Positions 43,148 to 51,907 of a stretch of DNA of 64,000 bases are shown piece by piece; within the stretch, counting starts at the first letter, position 1, and each line of letters begins with the position of its first letter. A model generated the notes under the pieces. That model searched no databases. It saw only the letters and a list, made by a program, of their open reading frames with translations, and had not been told where the DNA came from. Where the stretch lies: assembly GCF_003002095.1 (NCBI RefSeq), contig NZ_PVZC01000001.1, positions 868,001 through 932,000 of the forward strand. The letters run 5' to 3'. The DNA is from Allonocardiopsis opalescens. GTDB lineage: Bacteria; Actinomycetota; Actinomycetes; Streptosporangiales; Streptosporangiaceae. A program made the position numbers and the translations under genes.

Positions 43148-45811
43148 ATGGCGATCTGGCAACGAAACCCCTGGTTGGGGCCGGGCCTGGTGCTCGTGCT
43201 CGGCCTGGGCTACGCGCTGGGCGCCGTCTGGCTGTGGCCCGGTAGCCCCACCGAGTGGGCCGTCGCCGCCGCCGCGATGATCGCCGCCGGCACCCTCGGC
43301 TACGCGGGACGGGTCCTCAGCAACCGCCCCATTCCGCGCCTCCTCGGCTACGCCGCCCTCGCCTGGTTCCTCGGCGCCGCCCTCGACCTCATCCTGCGCG
43401 GGCTGTTCGGCACCACCAACGTCCCGCTCACCTTCGGCGACCTCTTCGCGCTGATCGCCGTCGCGCTGTTCTGGTACGGCATCATCCGGCTGGCCCCGCC
43501 GCCGCGTGGCCTGAAGCCGCGGCTGCGCCACATCGCCGACACCTATGTCTGCGCGTCCTCGCTGTTCGTGGTGGTGTGGGTGCTGTGGCTGCAGCCGCTG
43601 CACGCCGCCTCGGGCGAGTCCTGGTCCACCTTCGCGCTGGTCCTCGTGCTGCCGGTGCTCGACATCTTCGTGCTGTGCGGGGTGGCGCCGCTGGTCGTCA
43701 CCGCCCCCCGCGGCCAGCGCCGGCTCGCCGCCACCTCCTGGGCCGCCTTCGCCGTCATCTCCGCCGCCGACCTGCTCGGCACCTTCACCCAGATGACGGG
43801 CGTGCCCGCCCTGGGCGGCGCCGAGTCGCCGCTGCGCGTCGTCGCCTTCGCGCTGCTGGCCTACCTGCCGGTGCTCGCGGTGCACCGCGTCGGCTCCGGC
43901 CACAGCCGCATCACCGGCCGCGGCCTGTACCGCTTCGCCCCCGAACTGGCGGCCGCCGGCATGGTGGCGGTCGCCACCTGCGTGCTGGCCGTGCACGCCA
44001 CCCGCAGCCCCGCACCGCTCGCGCCGGTGCTGCCCCTGGTCGCGGGCTCCGTCATCGCGCTGCTGCTGCTGCGCATGCTCGGCCTGATGGCCGACAACTT
44101 CGTGCTGCGGCGCTCCGTCGCCACCTGGGAGCGGCACTTCCACGCCCTGGCCGAGAGCACCGGCGACGTCATCCTCATCATCGACGCCGAGGGCGTCGTC
44201 CACTACGCCAGCCCCGGCTCGGCGGAGTCCTACGGCTACCGGCGCGAGGCCATCGTCGGCCGCCCCGTCGAGGGCATCCTGCACCCCGAGGACCTGCCCC
44301 GCACCGCCGCCGCGCTCGCCGCCTTCCGCCGCGGCGACAGCAGCGGGGTGCGGCTGCGCACCCGGGTGGCCGCCGCCGACGGCACCTGGCGGCACACCGA
44401 GTCCACCACCACCCGCTACCAGCGGCCCGGTGAGCCCGAGCGGCTGCTGGTGGCCGTCCGCGACATCACGGCGCAGGTGTCGCTGCAGGAGCAGCTGGAG
44501 CACCTCACCTTCCACGACGGCGTCACCGCGCTGCCCAACCGCGCCTACCTGGAGGAGCGCACCCGCGAGATCGTCACCCGCGGGGCCGGGGGCCACGCCG
44601 CCGCGATCTTCCTCGACCTCGACGGCTTCACCGCCGTGAACGACTCCGCGGGCCACGCCGCCGGCGACCTCCTGCTCACCCGGGTGGCGCGGCGGCTGCG
44701 CGCCGCCGTACCCCCCGGCGACACCCTCGCCCGCTGGGGCGGCGACGAGTTCGCGGTGCTGATCGAGAACGTCCTGGACGCCAAGTCCGTGGTCGACCTC
44801 GCCGACCGGCTGGCCGGCGAGGTCTCCCGCGAGCCCTTCCAGGTCGGCGACACCGAGATCGCGCTGTCGGCCAGCGTCGGGGTGGCCTTCGCCGACGAGA
44901 ACCTGGACAGCAGCGCCGAGCTGCTGCGCAACGCCGACGTGGCCATGGCCCGCGCCAAGGACGCCGGCGGCGGCCAGGTGGAGCTGTTCGCCAGCCACAT
45001 GCACGCCGACGTCGTCCGCCGCCTCGAACTCCAGAGCGAGCTGCGCCGCGCGCTGGCCGACGGCGACTTCACCCTGGAGTACCAGCCGATCGTCGACCTG
45101 GCCGGCTCCCAGGTGCTGGGGGTCGAGGCGCTGCTGCGCTGGTGGCGCGACGGCGTGCTGGTGCCGCCCGACTCCTTCATCGGCCCGGCCGAGGAGTCCG
45201 GCCTCATCGTGGAGCTGGGCGCGTGGACGATGCGCGAGGCCTTCCGCACGGTGGTGGCCTGCCGGGCGTCCTCCTGGGACATCGGCCTGTCGGTGAACCT
45301 CTCGGCGCGGCAGATCCGCAGCCCCCGCTTCGTCGAGGACGTCGCGGAGATGCTGGCCGAGGCGGGCCTGCCGCCCGACCGGCTCACCCTGGAGGTCACC
45401 GAGGAGATGCTGGTGGAGGAGGCGGCCGAGACCGTGCCCCGGCTGCGCGCCCTGCGCGAGCTGGGCGTCCGGCTGGCCATCGACGACTTCGGCACCGGCT
45501 ACGCCTCCCTCGTCTACCTGCGCCAGCTCCCCGTCGACGCGATCAAGATCGACCCCTCGTTCACGGCCGCCCTCGGCGACGACCAGACCGTCACCCGGCT
45601 GACCCGCACCATCGTCCGCCTCGGCCAGGACCTCGGCATGACCGTGGTCGCCGAGGGCATCGAGCGCCCCGAGCAGCTCGACCTCCTCCGCGAGATGGGC
45701 TGCGCCCACGGCCAGGGCTTCCTGGTGGCCCGGCCGATGAGCGCCGCGGGCGTCGCCGCCCTCGCCGAGGAGCGGGCCGGGCGCCTGTCGGTGGCGGGCA
45801 CGGACGCGTGA
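43148..45811 (+). CDS. Membrane PAS-GGDEF-EAL protein (c-di-GMP turnover)
   Basis: 887 residues from the ATG at 43148 (start uncertain; GTG 43142 and 43085 are in frame and none has a good ribosome site). About ten membrane helices span residues 10-315, then a PAS domain (about 325-445: VILIIDAEGVVHYASPGSAESYGY), GGDEF at 531-535 without the RxxD inhibitory site, and EAL at 660-662 with all catalytic motifs (VTEEML, IDDFGTGYASL, KIDPSF, AEGIE). Probably bifunctional or PDE-dominant. It lies directly before the ilv operon, as does a GGDEF-EAL gene in Streptomyces (from memory). Confidence 0.9.
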   Translation: MAIWQRNPWLGPGLVLVLGLGYALGAVWLWPGSPTEWAVAAAAMIAAGTLGYAGRVLSNRPIPRLLGYAALAWFLGAALDLILRGLFGTTNVPLTFGDLFALIAVALFWYGIIRLAPPPRGLKPRLRHIADTYVCASSLFVVVWVLWLQPLHAASGESWSTFALVLVLPVLDIFVLCGVAPLVVTAPRGQRRLAATSWAAFAVISAADLLGTFTQMTGVPALGGAESPLRVVAFALLAYLPVLAVHRVGSGHSRITGRGLYRFAPELAAAGMVAVATCVLAVHATRSPAPLAPVLPLVAGSVIALLLLRMLGLMADNFVLRRSVATWERHFHALAESTGDVILIIDAEGVVHYASPGSAESYGYRREAIVGRPVEGILHPEDLPRTAAALAAFRRGDSSGVRLRTRVAAADGTWRHTESTTTRYQRPGEPERLLVAVRDITAQVSLQEQLEHLTFHDGVTALPNRAYLEERTREIVTRGAGGHAAAIFLDLDGFTAVNDSAGHAAGDLLLTRVARRLRAAVPPGDTLARWGGDEFAVLIENVLDAKSVVDLADRLAGEVSREPFQVGDTEIALSASVGVAFADENLDSSAELLRNADVAMARAKDAGGGQVELFASHMHADVVRRLELQSELRRALADGDFTLEYQPIVDLAGSQVLGVEALLRWWRDGVLVPPDSFIGPAEESGLIVELGAWTMREAFRTVVACRASSWDIGLSVNLSARQIRSPRFVEDVAEMLAEAGLPPDRLTLEVTEEMLVEEAAETVPRLRALRELGVRLAIDDFGTGYASLVYLRQLPVDAIKIDPSFTAALGDDQTVTRLTRTIVRLGQDLGMTVVAEGIERPEQLDLLREMGCAHGQGFLVARPMSAAGVAALAEERAGRLSVAGTDA

Positions 45812-45937
45812 GCCCCACCCGGCGCGGACCCGCGGCCTCCTCCGACGGCTCCGCCATGGCTGCATGCCGAACATCACTGTCCCACATGCCGAGACGTTTT
45901 CCGGGTTCGTTTGGGACTTGCAGCTGAGGGGCGTATC

Positions 45938-45997
45938 GTGAGGCACGTGCATGGCAAGCTTTTCATTCTCGTACTTGGTCGGCGCGCAGCCAGCTGA
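45938..45997 (+). CDS. Branched-chain leader peptide of the ilvBNC attenuator
   Basis: A 19-codon frame, MRHVHGKLFILVLGRRAAS, starting at a GTG with GAGGGG 6 nt upstream. It holds four consecutive regulatory codons, Ile-Leu-Val-Leu, written ATT CTC GTA CTT; three of these are rare in this genome. It lies 20 bp before a hairpin with a T-tract and just before ilvB. Ribosome stalling when Ile-, Leu- or Val-tRNA is short would let transcription pass. Attenuation of ilv genes is established in Actinobacteria such as Corynebacterium. Confidence 0.9.
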   Translation: MRHVHGKLFILVLGRRAAS

Positions 45998-46017
45998 CCG
46001 AGTCTGTTCTGCGCGCT

Positions 46018-46049
46018 CCCTCCAACCGCCCCGCGGTGGAGGGTTTTTT
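46018..46049 (+). terminator. Attenuator (Rho-independent terminator) before ilvB
   Basis: CCCTCCA, one bulged A, CCGC, loop CCC, GCGG, TGGAGGG, then six T (46044-46049). The 11-bp stem with U-tract is a textbook intrinsic terminator, unlike the T-less hairpins elsewhere in the window. It sits between the leader peptide stop (45997) and ilvB (46104). An alternative antiterminator pairing involving the leader region was not worked out. Confidence 0.93.
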
Positions 46050-46103
46050 GTTGCCAAGTGACGCATGACCCCCGCCCCCACCAACCCACCGAAGGATCGA
46101 GTG

Positions 46104-47870
46104 ATGACCGAGCGGATGACCGGAGCTCAATCGCTCATCAGGTCGCTGGAGCACGTCGGCGTCGACGTCGTGTTCGGAATTCCCGGCGGCGCCATCCTGC
46201 CCGCCTACGACCCCCTGCTCGACTCCACCCAGGTCCGCCATGTACTCATGCGGCACGAGCAGGGCGCCGGCCACGCCGCGCAGGGGTACGCCTACGCCAC
46301 CGGCCGTCCCGGCGTGTGCGTGGCGACCAGCGGCCCCGGCGCCACCAACCTGGTGACCCCGATCGCGGACGCCTACATGGACTCGGTGCCGCTCGTCGCG
46401 ATCACCGGGCAGGTCGCCACCCCCCTGATCGGCACCGACGGCTTCCAGGAGGCCGACATCTGCGGCATCACGATGCCGATCACCAAGCACAACTTCCTGG
46501 TCAAGGAGGCCGCCGAGATCCCGGCCCGGATCGCCGAGGCCTTCCACATCGCCTCCACCGGGCGGCCCGGGCCCGTGCTGGTCGACATCGCCAAGGACGC
46601 GCTGCAGGCGGCCACCTCCTTCAGCTGGCCGCAGGCGCTCGACCTGCCCGGGTACCGGCCGGTCACCCGTCCGCACGCCAAGCAGGTCCGCGAGGCGGCC
46701 CGGCTGATCTGCGAACGGCGCCGCCCGGTGCTCTACGTCGGCGGCGGCGTGCTGAAGGCCGGCGCCAGCCAGGAGCTGCGGGTGCTCGCCGAACTGACCG
46801 GCCTGCCCGTCGTCACCACCCTGATGGCCCGCGGCACCTTCCCCGACAGCCACCCCCAGCACCTGGGCATGCCCGGTATGCACGGCACCGTCGCCGCGGT
46901 GGGGGCGCTGCAGAAGTCCGACCTGATCATCGCGCTCGGCGCCCGCTTCGACGACCGCGTCACCGGCCAGCTGAGCACCTTCGCGCCCGACGCGGCGATC
47001 GTGCACGCCGACATCGACCCGGCCGAGATCTCCAAGAACCGGCACGCCGACGTCCCCATCGTCGGCGACTGCCGCGAGGTCATCGCCGACCTGGTCGTCG
47101 CCGTCCAGGCCGAGCACGCCGCCGGCAACCGCGGCGACTACGCCGCCTGGTGGTCCACCCTCGGCCGACTGCGCGACACCTACCCGCTCGGCTACGACGA
47201 GCCCGACGACGGCAGCCTGTCGCCGCAGCACGTCATCAAGCGGATCGGCGAGATCGCCGGACCCGACGCCCGCTACGTCGCCGGCGTCGGCCAGCACCAG
47301 ATGTGGGCCGCCCAGTTCATCTCCTACGAGAACCCCGGCACCTTCATGAACTCCGGCGGTGCCGGCACCATGGGCTTCGCGGTCCCGGCCGCGCTGGGCG
47401 CCAAGACGGCGCTGCCCGGCACCACCGTGTGGGCCATCGACGGCGACGGCTGCTTCCAGATGACCAACCAGGAGCTCGCCACCTGCGCGATCGAGGGCAT
47501 CCCGATCAAGGTCGCCGTCATCAACAACGGCAGCCTCGGCATGGTCCGCCAGTGGCAGACCCTCTTCTACGAGGGCCGCTACTCCAACACCGACCTGCAC
47601 ACCGTGCCGCGGCCGGCAGGCCGCAACGTGCGGATTCCCGACTTCGCCAAGCTCGCCGAGGCGTACGGTTGTGTCGGGATGCGCTGCGAGCGGCCCGAGG
47701 ACGTCACCACCACCATCGAGAAGGCGATGGCCATCGACGACCAGCCGGTGGTGATCGACTTCGTGGTGCACGCCGACGCCATGGTCTGGCCGATGGTCGC
47801 GGCCGGCACCAGCAACGACCAGATCCAGTACGCGCGCGACATGGCGCCGGTCTGGGACGACGAGGAGTAG
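46104..47870 (+). CDS. ilvB: Acetolactate synthase, large (catalytic) subunit
   Basis: 588 residues from the ATG at 46104 (GAAGGA upstream; GTG 46101 and ATG 46065 are in frame). It condenses pyruvate with pyruvate or 2-ketobutyrate, the first step of Val/Leu/Ile synthesis. TPP enzyme motifs: [18 protein letters not shown] with catalytic Glu, [23 protein letters not shown] region [18 protein letters not shown], and the TPP-Mg motif [15 protein letters not shown]...INN. ilvN follows after 9 bp. Confidence 0.96.
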   Translation: MTERMTGAQSLIRSLEHVGVDVVFGIPGGAILPAYDPLLDSTQVRHVLMRHEQGAGHAAQGYAYATGRPGVCVATSGPGATNLVTPIADAYMDSVPLVAITGQVATPLIGTDGFQEADICGITMPITKHNFLVKEAAEIPARIAEAFHIASTGRPGPVLVDIAKDALQAATSFSWPQALDLPGYRPVTRPHAKQVREAARLICERRRPVLYVGGGVLKAGASQELRVLAELTGLPVVTTLMARGTFPDSHPQHLGMPGMHGTVAAVGALQKSDLIIALGARFDDRVTGQLSTFAPDAAIVHADIDPAEISKNRHADVPIVGDCREVIADLVVAVQAEHAAGNRGDYAAWWSTLGRLRDTYPLGYDEPDDGSLSPQHVIKRIGEIAGPDARYVAGVGQHQMWAAQFISYENPGTFMNSGGAGTMGFAVPAALGAKTALPGTTVWAIDGDGCFQMTNQELATCAIEGIPIKVAVINNGSLGMVRQWQTLFYEGRYSNTDLHTVPRPAGRNVRIPDFAKLAEAYGCVGMRCERPEDVTTTIEKAMAIDDQPVVIDFVVHADAMVWPMVAAGTSNDQIQYARDMAPVWDDEE

Positions 47871-47879
47871 GAACGTCCG

Positions 47880-48404
47880 ATGACTCTGCACACCCTGTCG
47901 GTTCTGGTCGAGAACAAGCCGGGCGTCCTCGCCCGCGCGTCGGCGCTGTTCTCCCGGCGCGGCTTCAACATCCACTCGCTCGCGGTGGGACCCACCGAGT
48001 ACGAGGGCATCTCGCGCATCACCATCGTGGTCAACTGCGACAGCCACCCCCTGGAGCAGGTGACCAAGCAGCTCAACAAGCTGGTCAACGTCATCAAGAT
48101 CGTCGAGATGGAGCCGCAGTCCTCCGTGCGGCGCGAGCTGCTGCTGGTCAAGGTCAAGGCCGACGCCGAAACCCGGTCGCACGTCCTGGAGACCGTCCAG
48201 CTGTTCCGGGCCAAGGTCGTGGACGTCGCGTCCGAGGCCGTCACCGTCGAAGCGACCGGCAACCCCGAGAAGCTCGACGCCCTGGTCCGCGTCCTGGAAC
48301 CGTTCGGCATCAAGGAGCTGGTCAAGTCCGGCGTGGTCGCGCTCAGCCGCGGCTCCCGCTCGATCACCGACCGCTCGCTGCGCGTCCTGGACCGCAGCGC
48401 CTGA
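47880..48404 (+). CDS. ilvN: Acetolactate synthase, small (regulatory) subunit
   Basis: 174 residues. The N-terminal ACT domain (LSVLVENKPGVLARASALFSRRGFNIHSLAVG) binds valine for feedback inhibition, and a C-terminal domain (KVVDVASEAVTVEATGNPEKLDALVRVLEPFGIKELVKSG) completes the family form. The ribosome site GGAG lies in the end of ilvB. It is the second gene of ilvBNC; the gap to ilvC holds tandem hairpin repeats. Confidence 0.95.
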   Translation: MTLHTLSVLVENKPGVLARASALFSRRGFNIHSLAVGPTEYEGISRITIVVNCDSHPLEQVTKQLNKLVNVIKIVEMEPQSSVRRELLLVKVKADAETRSHVLETVQLFRAKVVDVASEAVTVEATGNPEKLDALVRVLEPFGIKELVKSGVVALSRGSRSITDRSLRVLDRSA

Positions 48405-49745
<1,341 letters not shown>

Positions 49746-49776
49746 GGAGGCCCGGAACCGGTTCTGGCCAACGGTC

Positions 49777-49808
49777 GTCGGGCGCGCACCCATGGGTGCG
49801 CGCCCGAC
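49777..49808. terminator. Bidirectional terminator after ilvC
   Basis: GTCGGGCGCGCACCC and its exact complement separated by two bases (AT), a 15-bp perfect inverted repeat, between ilvC and the convergent small gene at 49861. Confidence 0.85.
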
Positions 49809-49860
49809 CCGTGCTCCCGGTCGGCGCACGGTGGGACCGCCTCGGGAGCCGGGTGAGGTG

Positions 49861-50304
49861 TCAGTACGGATACCGTTCCGACCGTCGGATCGCTCGGTCC
49901 AGGAACTCGTCCAGGCCGGTGCCGGCCTGTTGCTCGTCGATGATGAGTTCGATCAGGAGTTCCACGAACGTGCGGGCGAACTGATCGGAACTCAAACCCG
50001 CGACCGCTTCACCGTCACCGAGCGCTCCGCGCAACACGCGCTCGGCGGTGAGCGGATCGATCGCTCCGGCCCTGGACGGGTCACGGGCGCGTACCCGCGC
50101 CACGTAGGAGACGAGGTCCGCTCCTGACCAGGTCCGCCCGAAGCGGCGTTCAGCGGCATCCCGCAACGCGCTCACGAGGAGCACCTTGAGTCCTGGAGGC
50201 GAACCGCTCTCCGGGAGCCGGTCATGCAGCCGATCCAAGGGCTCAAGATCACCCGTGAGAATCGAACGAAGAGCCGCAATGTCTTCGGCGGTCACGGCAA
50301 CCAC
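49861..50304 (-). CDS. Small helical protein, HerA-cluster (paralog 1)
   Basis: 147 residues from the GTG at 50304. Predicted mostly helical and acidic, no signal or membrane segment. It shares the layout of the next gene: AEDIAALRSILTGDLEPLDRLHDRL, then AAERRFGRTWSGADLVSYVARVRARD, PLTAERVLRGALGDG and a final LLIELIIDEQQAGTGLDEFLDRA helix. The stop of the upstream paralog is 4 bp before its start, so they are cotranscribed. I do not know a function for this family; presence as a pair behind a HerA ATPase is the main clue. Confidence 0.75.
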   Translation of the reverse strand: MVAVTAEDIAALRSILTGDLEPLDRLHDRLPESGSPPGLKVLLVSALRDAAERRFGRTWSGADLVSYVARVRARDPSRAGAIDPLTAERVLRGALGDGEAVAGLSSDQFARTFVELLIELIIDEQQAGTGLDEFLDRAIRRSERYPY

Positions 50305-50308
50305 GAAG

Positions 50309-50770
50309 TCACTGTTCCTGTTCTCGGCCCAGCCAGTTGTCGGCGAGTTGCCGAACGTCGGCCAGGAACGAGTCCAGTTCGGCTCCGCTCATCCCTTCTT
50401 CCTGGACCACCCTCCCCAGCACCCTCGTCTGCGCACTGACCATGGTCTTGGTGTCGATCTCGTCGACCGGAACGTCCTCCCCGAGGGAATGGCGGATGAG
50501 CAGCTCGGCAGCGTGAGGGTCCACGTCCTCGGCGGCTGCGTCGGACTGTGCGCGCAGACGGCCGACGAAGTCGATGATGTCGGCATACTCGTACCCCGTC
50601 GAGAACTTCCGGTCGACGGCCTCGAAGAAGCCCGCGGCGATCAGAGCCGTGTAGCCGTCCTGGGCGGCGCGTCGATCGAGCCGGTCGAACAACCCTCGAT
50701 ACTTCTCGACCTCACCGGAGAGGAGGGCACGAAGAGTGGCAAGCTGTTCATCGGTCACTGCCAAGGCCAT
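50309..50770 (-). CDS. Small helical protein, HerA-cluster (paralog 2)
   Basis: 153 residues from the ATG at 50770. TDEQLATLRALLSGEVEKYRGLFDRL, AVDRKFSTGYEYADIIDFVGRLRAQ, PHAAELLIRHSLGED and GMSGAELDSFLADVRQLAD align with the blocks of its neighbour, so the two arose by duplication and diverged. Its start lies 16 bp inside the end of the preceding disordered-protein gene, indicating translational coupling. Soluble, helical, function unknown. Confidence 0.75.
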   Translation of the reverse strand: MALAVTDEQLATLRALLSGEVEKYRGLFDRLDRRAAQDGYTALIAAGFFEAVDRKFSTGYEYADIIDFVGRLRAQSDAAAEDVDPHAAELLIRHSLGEDVPVDEIDTKTMVSAQTRVLGRVVQEEGMSGAELDSFLADVRQLADNWLGREQEQ

Positions 50771-51822
50771 TGCACTCTCTTTATCGTTTCGGCGAACTTG
50801 TTCCGGCCCCAGATAAGCAGCTGTGCTGTTCCGAGAGAAGCGACGAACAACGCGGAGGTGGCGTCTCCGCCATCTATGCCGTGTTGCGGGGGCGGCGCGG
50901 GATCTGATCCCGGGACCCTCGTTTCGGGGTGGCCGGTCGGCGATGGGGCTTCAAGATCGACGACCATACGGTCCCCGGTCGCGCTGGTGGCATCGAGAGC
51001 GTCCTCGCCGCGACGAAAGGCGGTCCTCAACGCCCGTTCGCTTCGGGAGCGCTTGTCGCCGTGCATGTCGGCCAACTCTTGACCCGTGGGCGGGCGCTCA
51101 GGTCTCAGCGGATCACTGATGTTCTGGAGGCCGGCGTCGCCGGGCTGGGTCGGGTCTCCTGAGGGTGCCGGATCGGCGCGATACCGCGTCCCTTCGCCAT
51201 TCGCGCTTTCGTCGTCTGACGACGCGAGCCGTTCGACCGACGACGGCTGAGCCGGCTGGTCGGGCTCGTCGAAGGGCTCCGGGGACTCGGCCGGGGAGCG
51301 GCGGAGCGTCGTCGGGTCCGATTCGGGCGCGGCGGCGGTCGCGCGGCGGTCAGCGCTCCACACTCCTTCGGGCCTTTCGGCGGGATCGGGTGCGGTGTCA
51401 GCCGGGTCGGGAGACCTCGGTGCGTCACTGTCCGACTCGGCGGTCCGGCCCGGGCCGCCACGGAACTCCGCGGCCGGCCATGCGACCGGTGGCTGCTCGG
51501 ACGGAGACGGCGGACCGTAGATCTCTGCCGAGATGTCGTGCCAGCTCGGGCCGGAGGCGCGTTCCGAAGCGGCCGTCCGGGTGCCGGGCCAGTCCGAATG
51601 GACGTCGTCGGCTGGTGGCGCGTCGTCCTCGGGCAGGTCCCAGTCGCCGGGGGAGTCGTCCCAGGAGTCGAAGGCCGCCTCCAGGGCGGCGCGGTTGCGG
51701 CGGCCGAGGTCGGAGTCGGGGGCGCCGAGGGCGGCGTCCATGGTGCGGGGGCGGTCGGGGGCGCCGGACGGGCGGTCGCCGCTGTCGTGGGCGGGGCGCA
51801 GGATCCGGTCCATCGCGTTCAC
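50755..51822 (-). CDS. Acidic disordered protein with C-terminal hydrophobic tail
   Basis: 355 residues from the GTG at 51822, which has GGAGG 6 nt upstream; ATG 51813 (MDRILRP) is an alternative. Residues about 20-290 are Pro/Ser/Asp/Glu-rich and look unstructured (for example DAPRSPDPADTAPDPAERPEG). A basic amphipathic stretch (KRSRSERALRTAFRRGEDAL) and a C-terminal hydrophobic segment (ATSALFVASLGTAQLLIWG) before NKFAETIKRVQWPWQ follow. It may be membrane-associated at the tail. It begins 85 bp after the HerA gene. No recognisable domain. Confidence 0.7.
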   Translation of the reverse strand: MNAMDRILRPAHDSGDRPSGAPDRPRTMDAALGAPDSDLGRRNRAALEAAFDSWDDSPGDWDLPEDDAPPADDVHSDWPGTRTAASERASGPSWHDISAEIYGPPSPSEQPPVAWPAAEFRGGPGRTAESDSDAPRSPDPADTAPDPAERPEGVWSADRRATAAAPESDPTTLRRSPAESPEPFDEPDQPAQPSSVERLASSDDESANGEGTRYRADPAPSGDPTQPGDAGLQNISDPLRPERPPTGQELADMHGDKRSRSERALRTAFRRGEDALDATSATGDRMVVDLEAPSPTGHPETRVPGSDPAPPPQHGIDGGDATSALFVASLGTAQLLIWGRNKFAETIKRVQWPWQ

Positions 51823-51907
51823 CGCACACCTCCGTGCCCGACGTGTGCTGACCACTTTCCCACGCGGCGGGTGGCGGCGCCATGCCGTTGGGCGCGGCCG
51901 TATCCGG

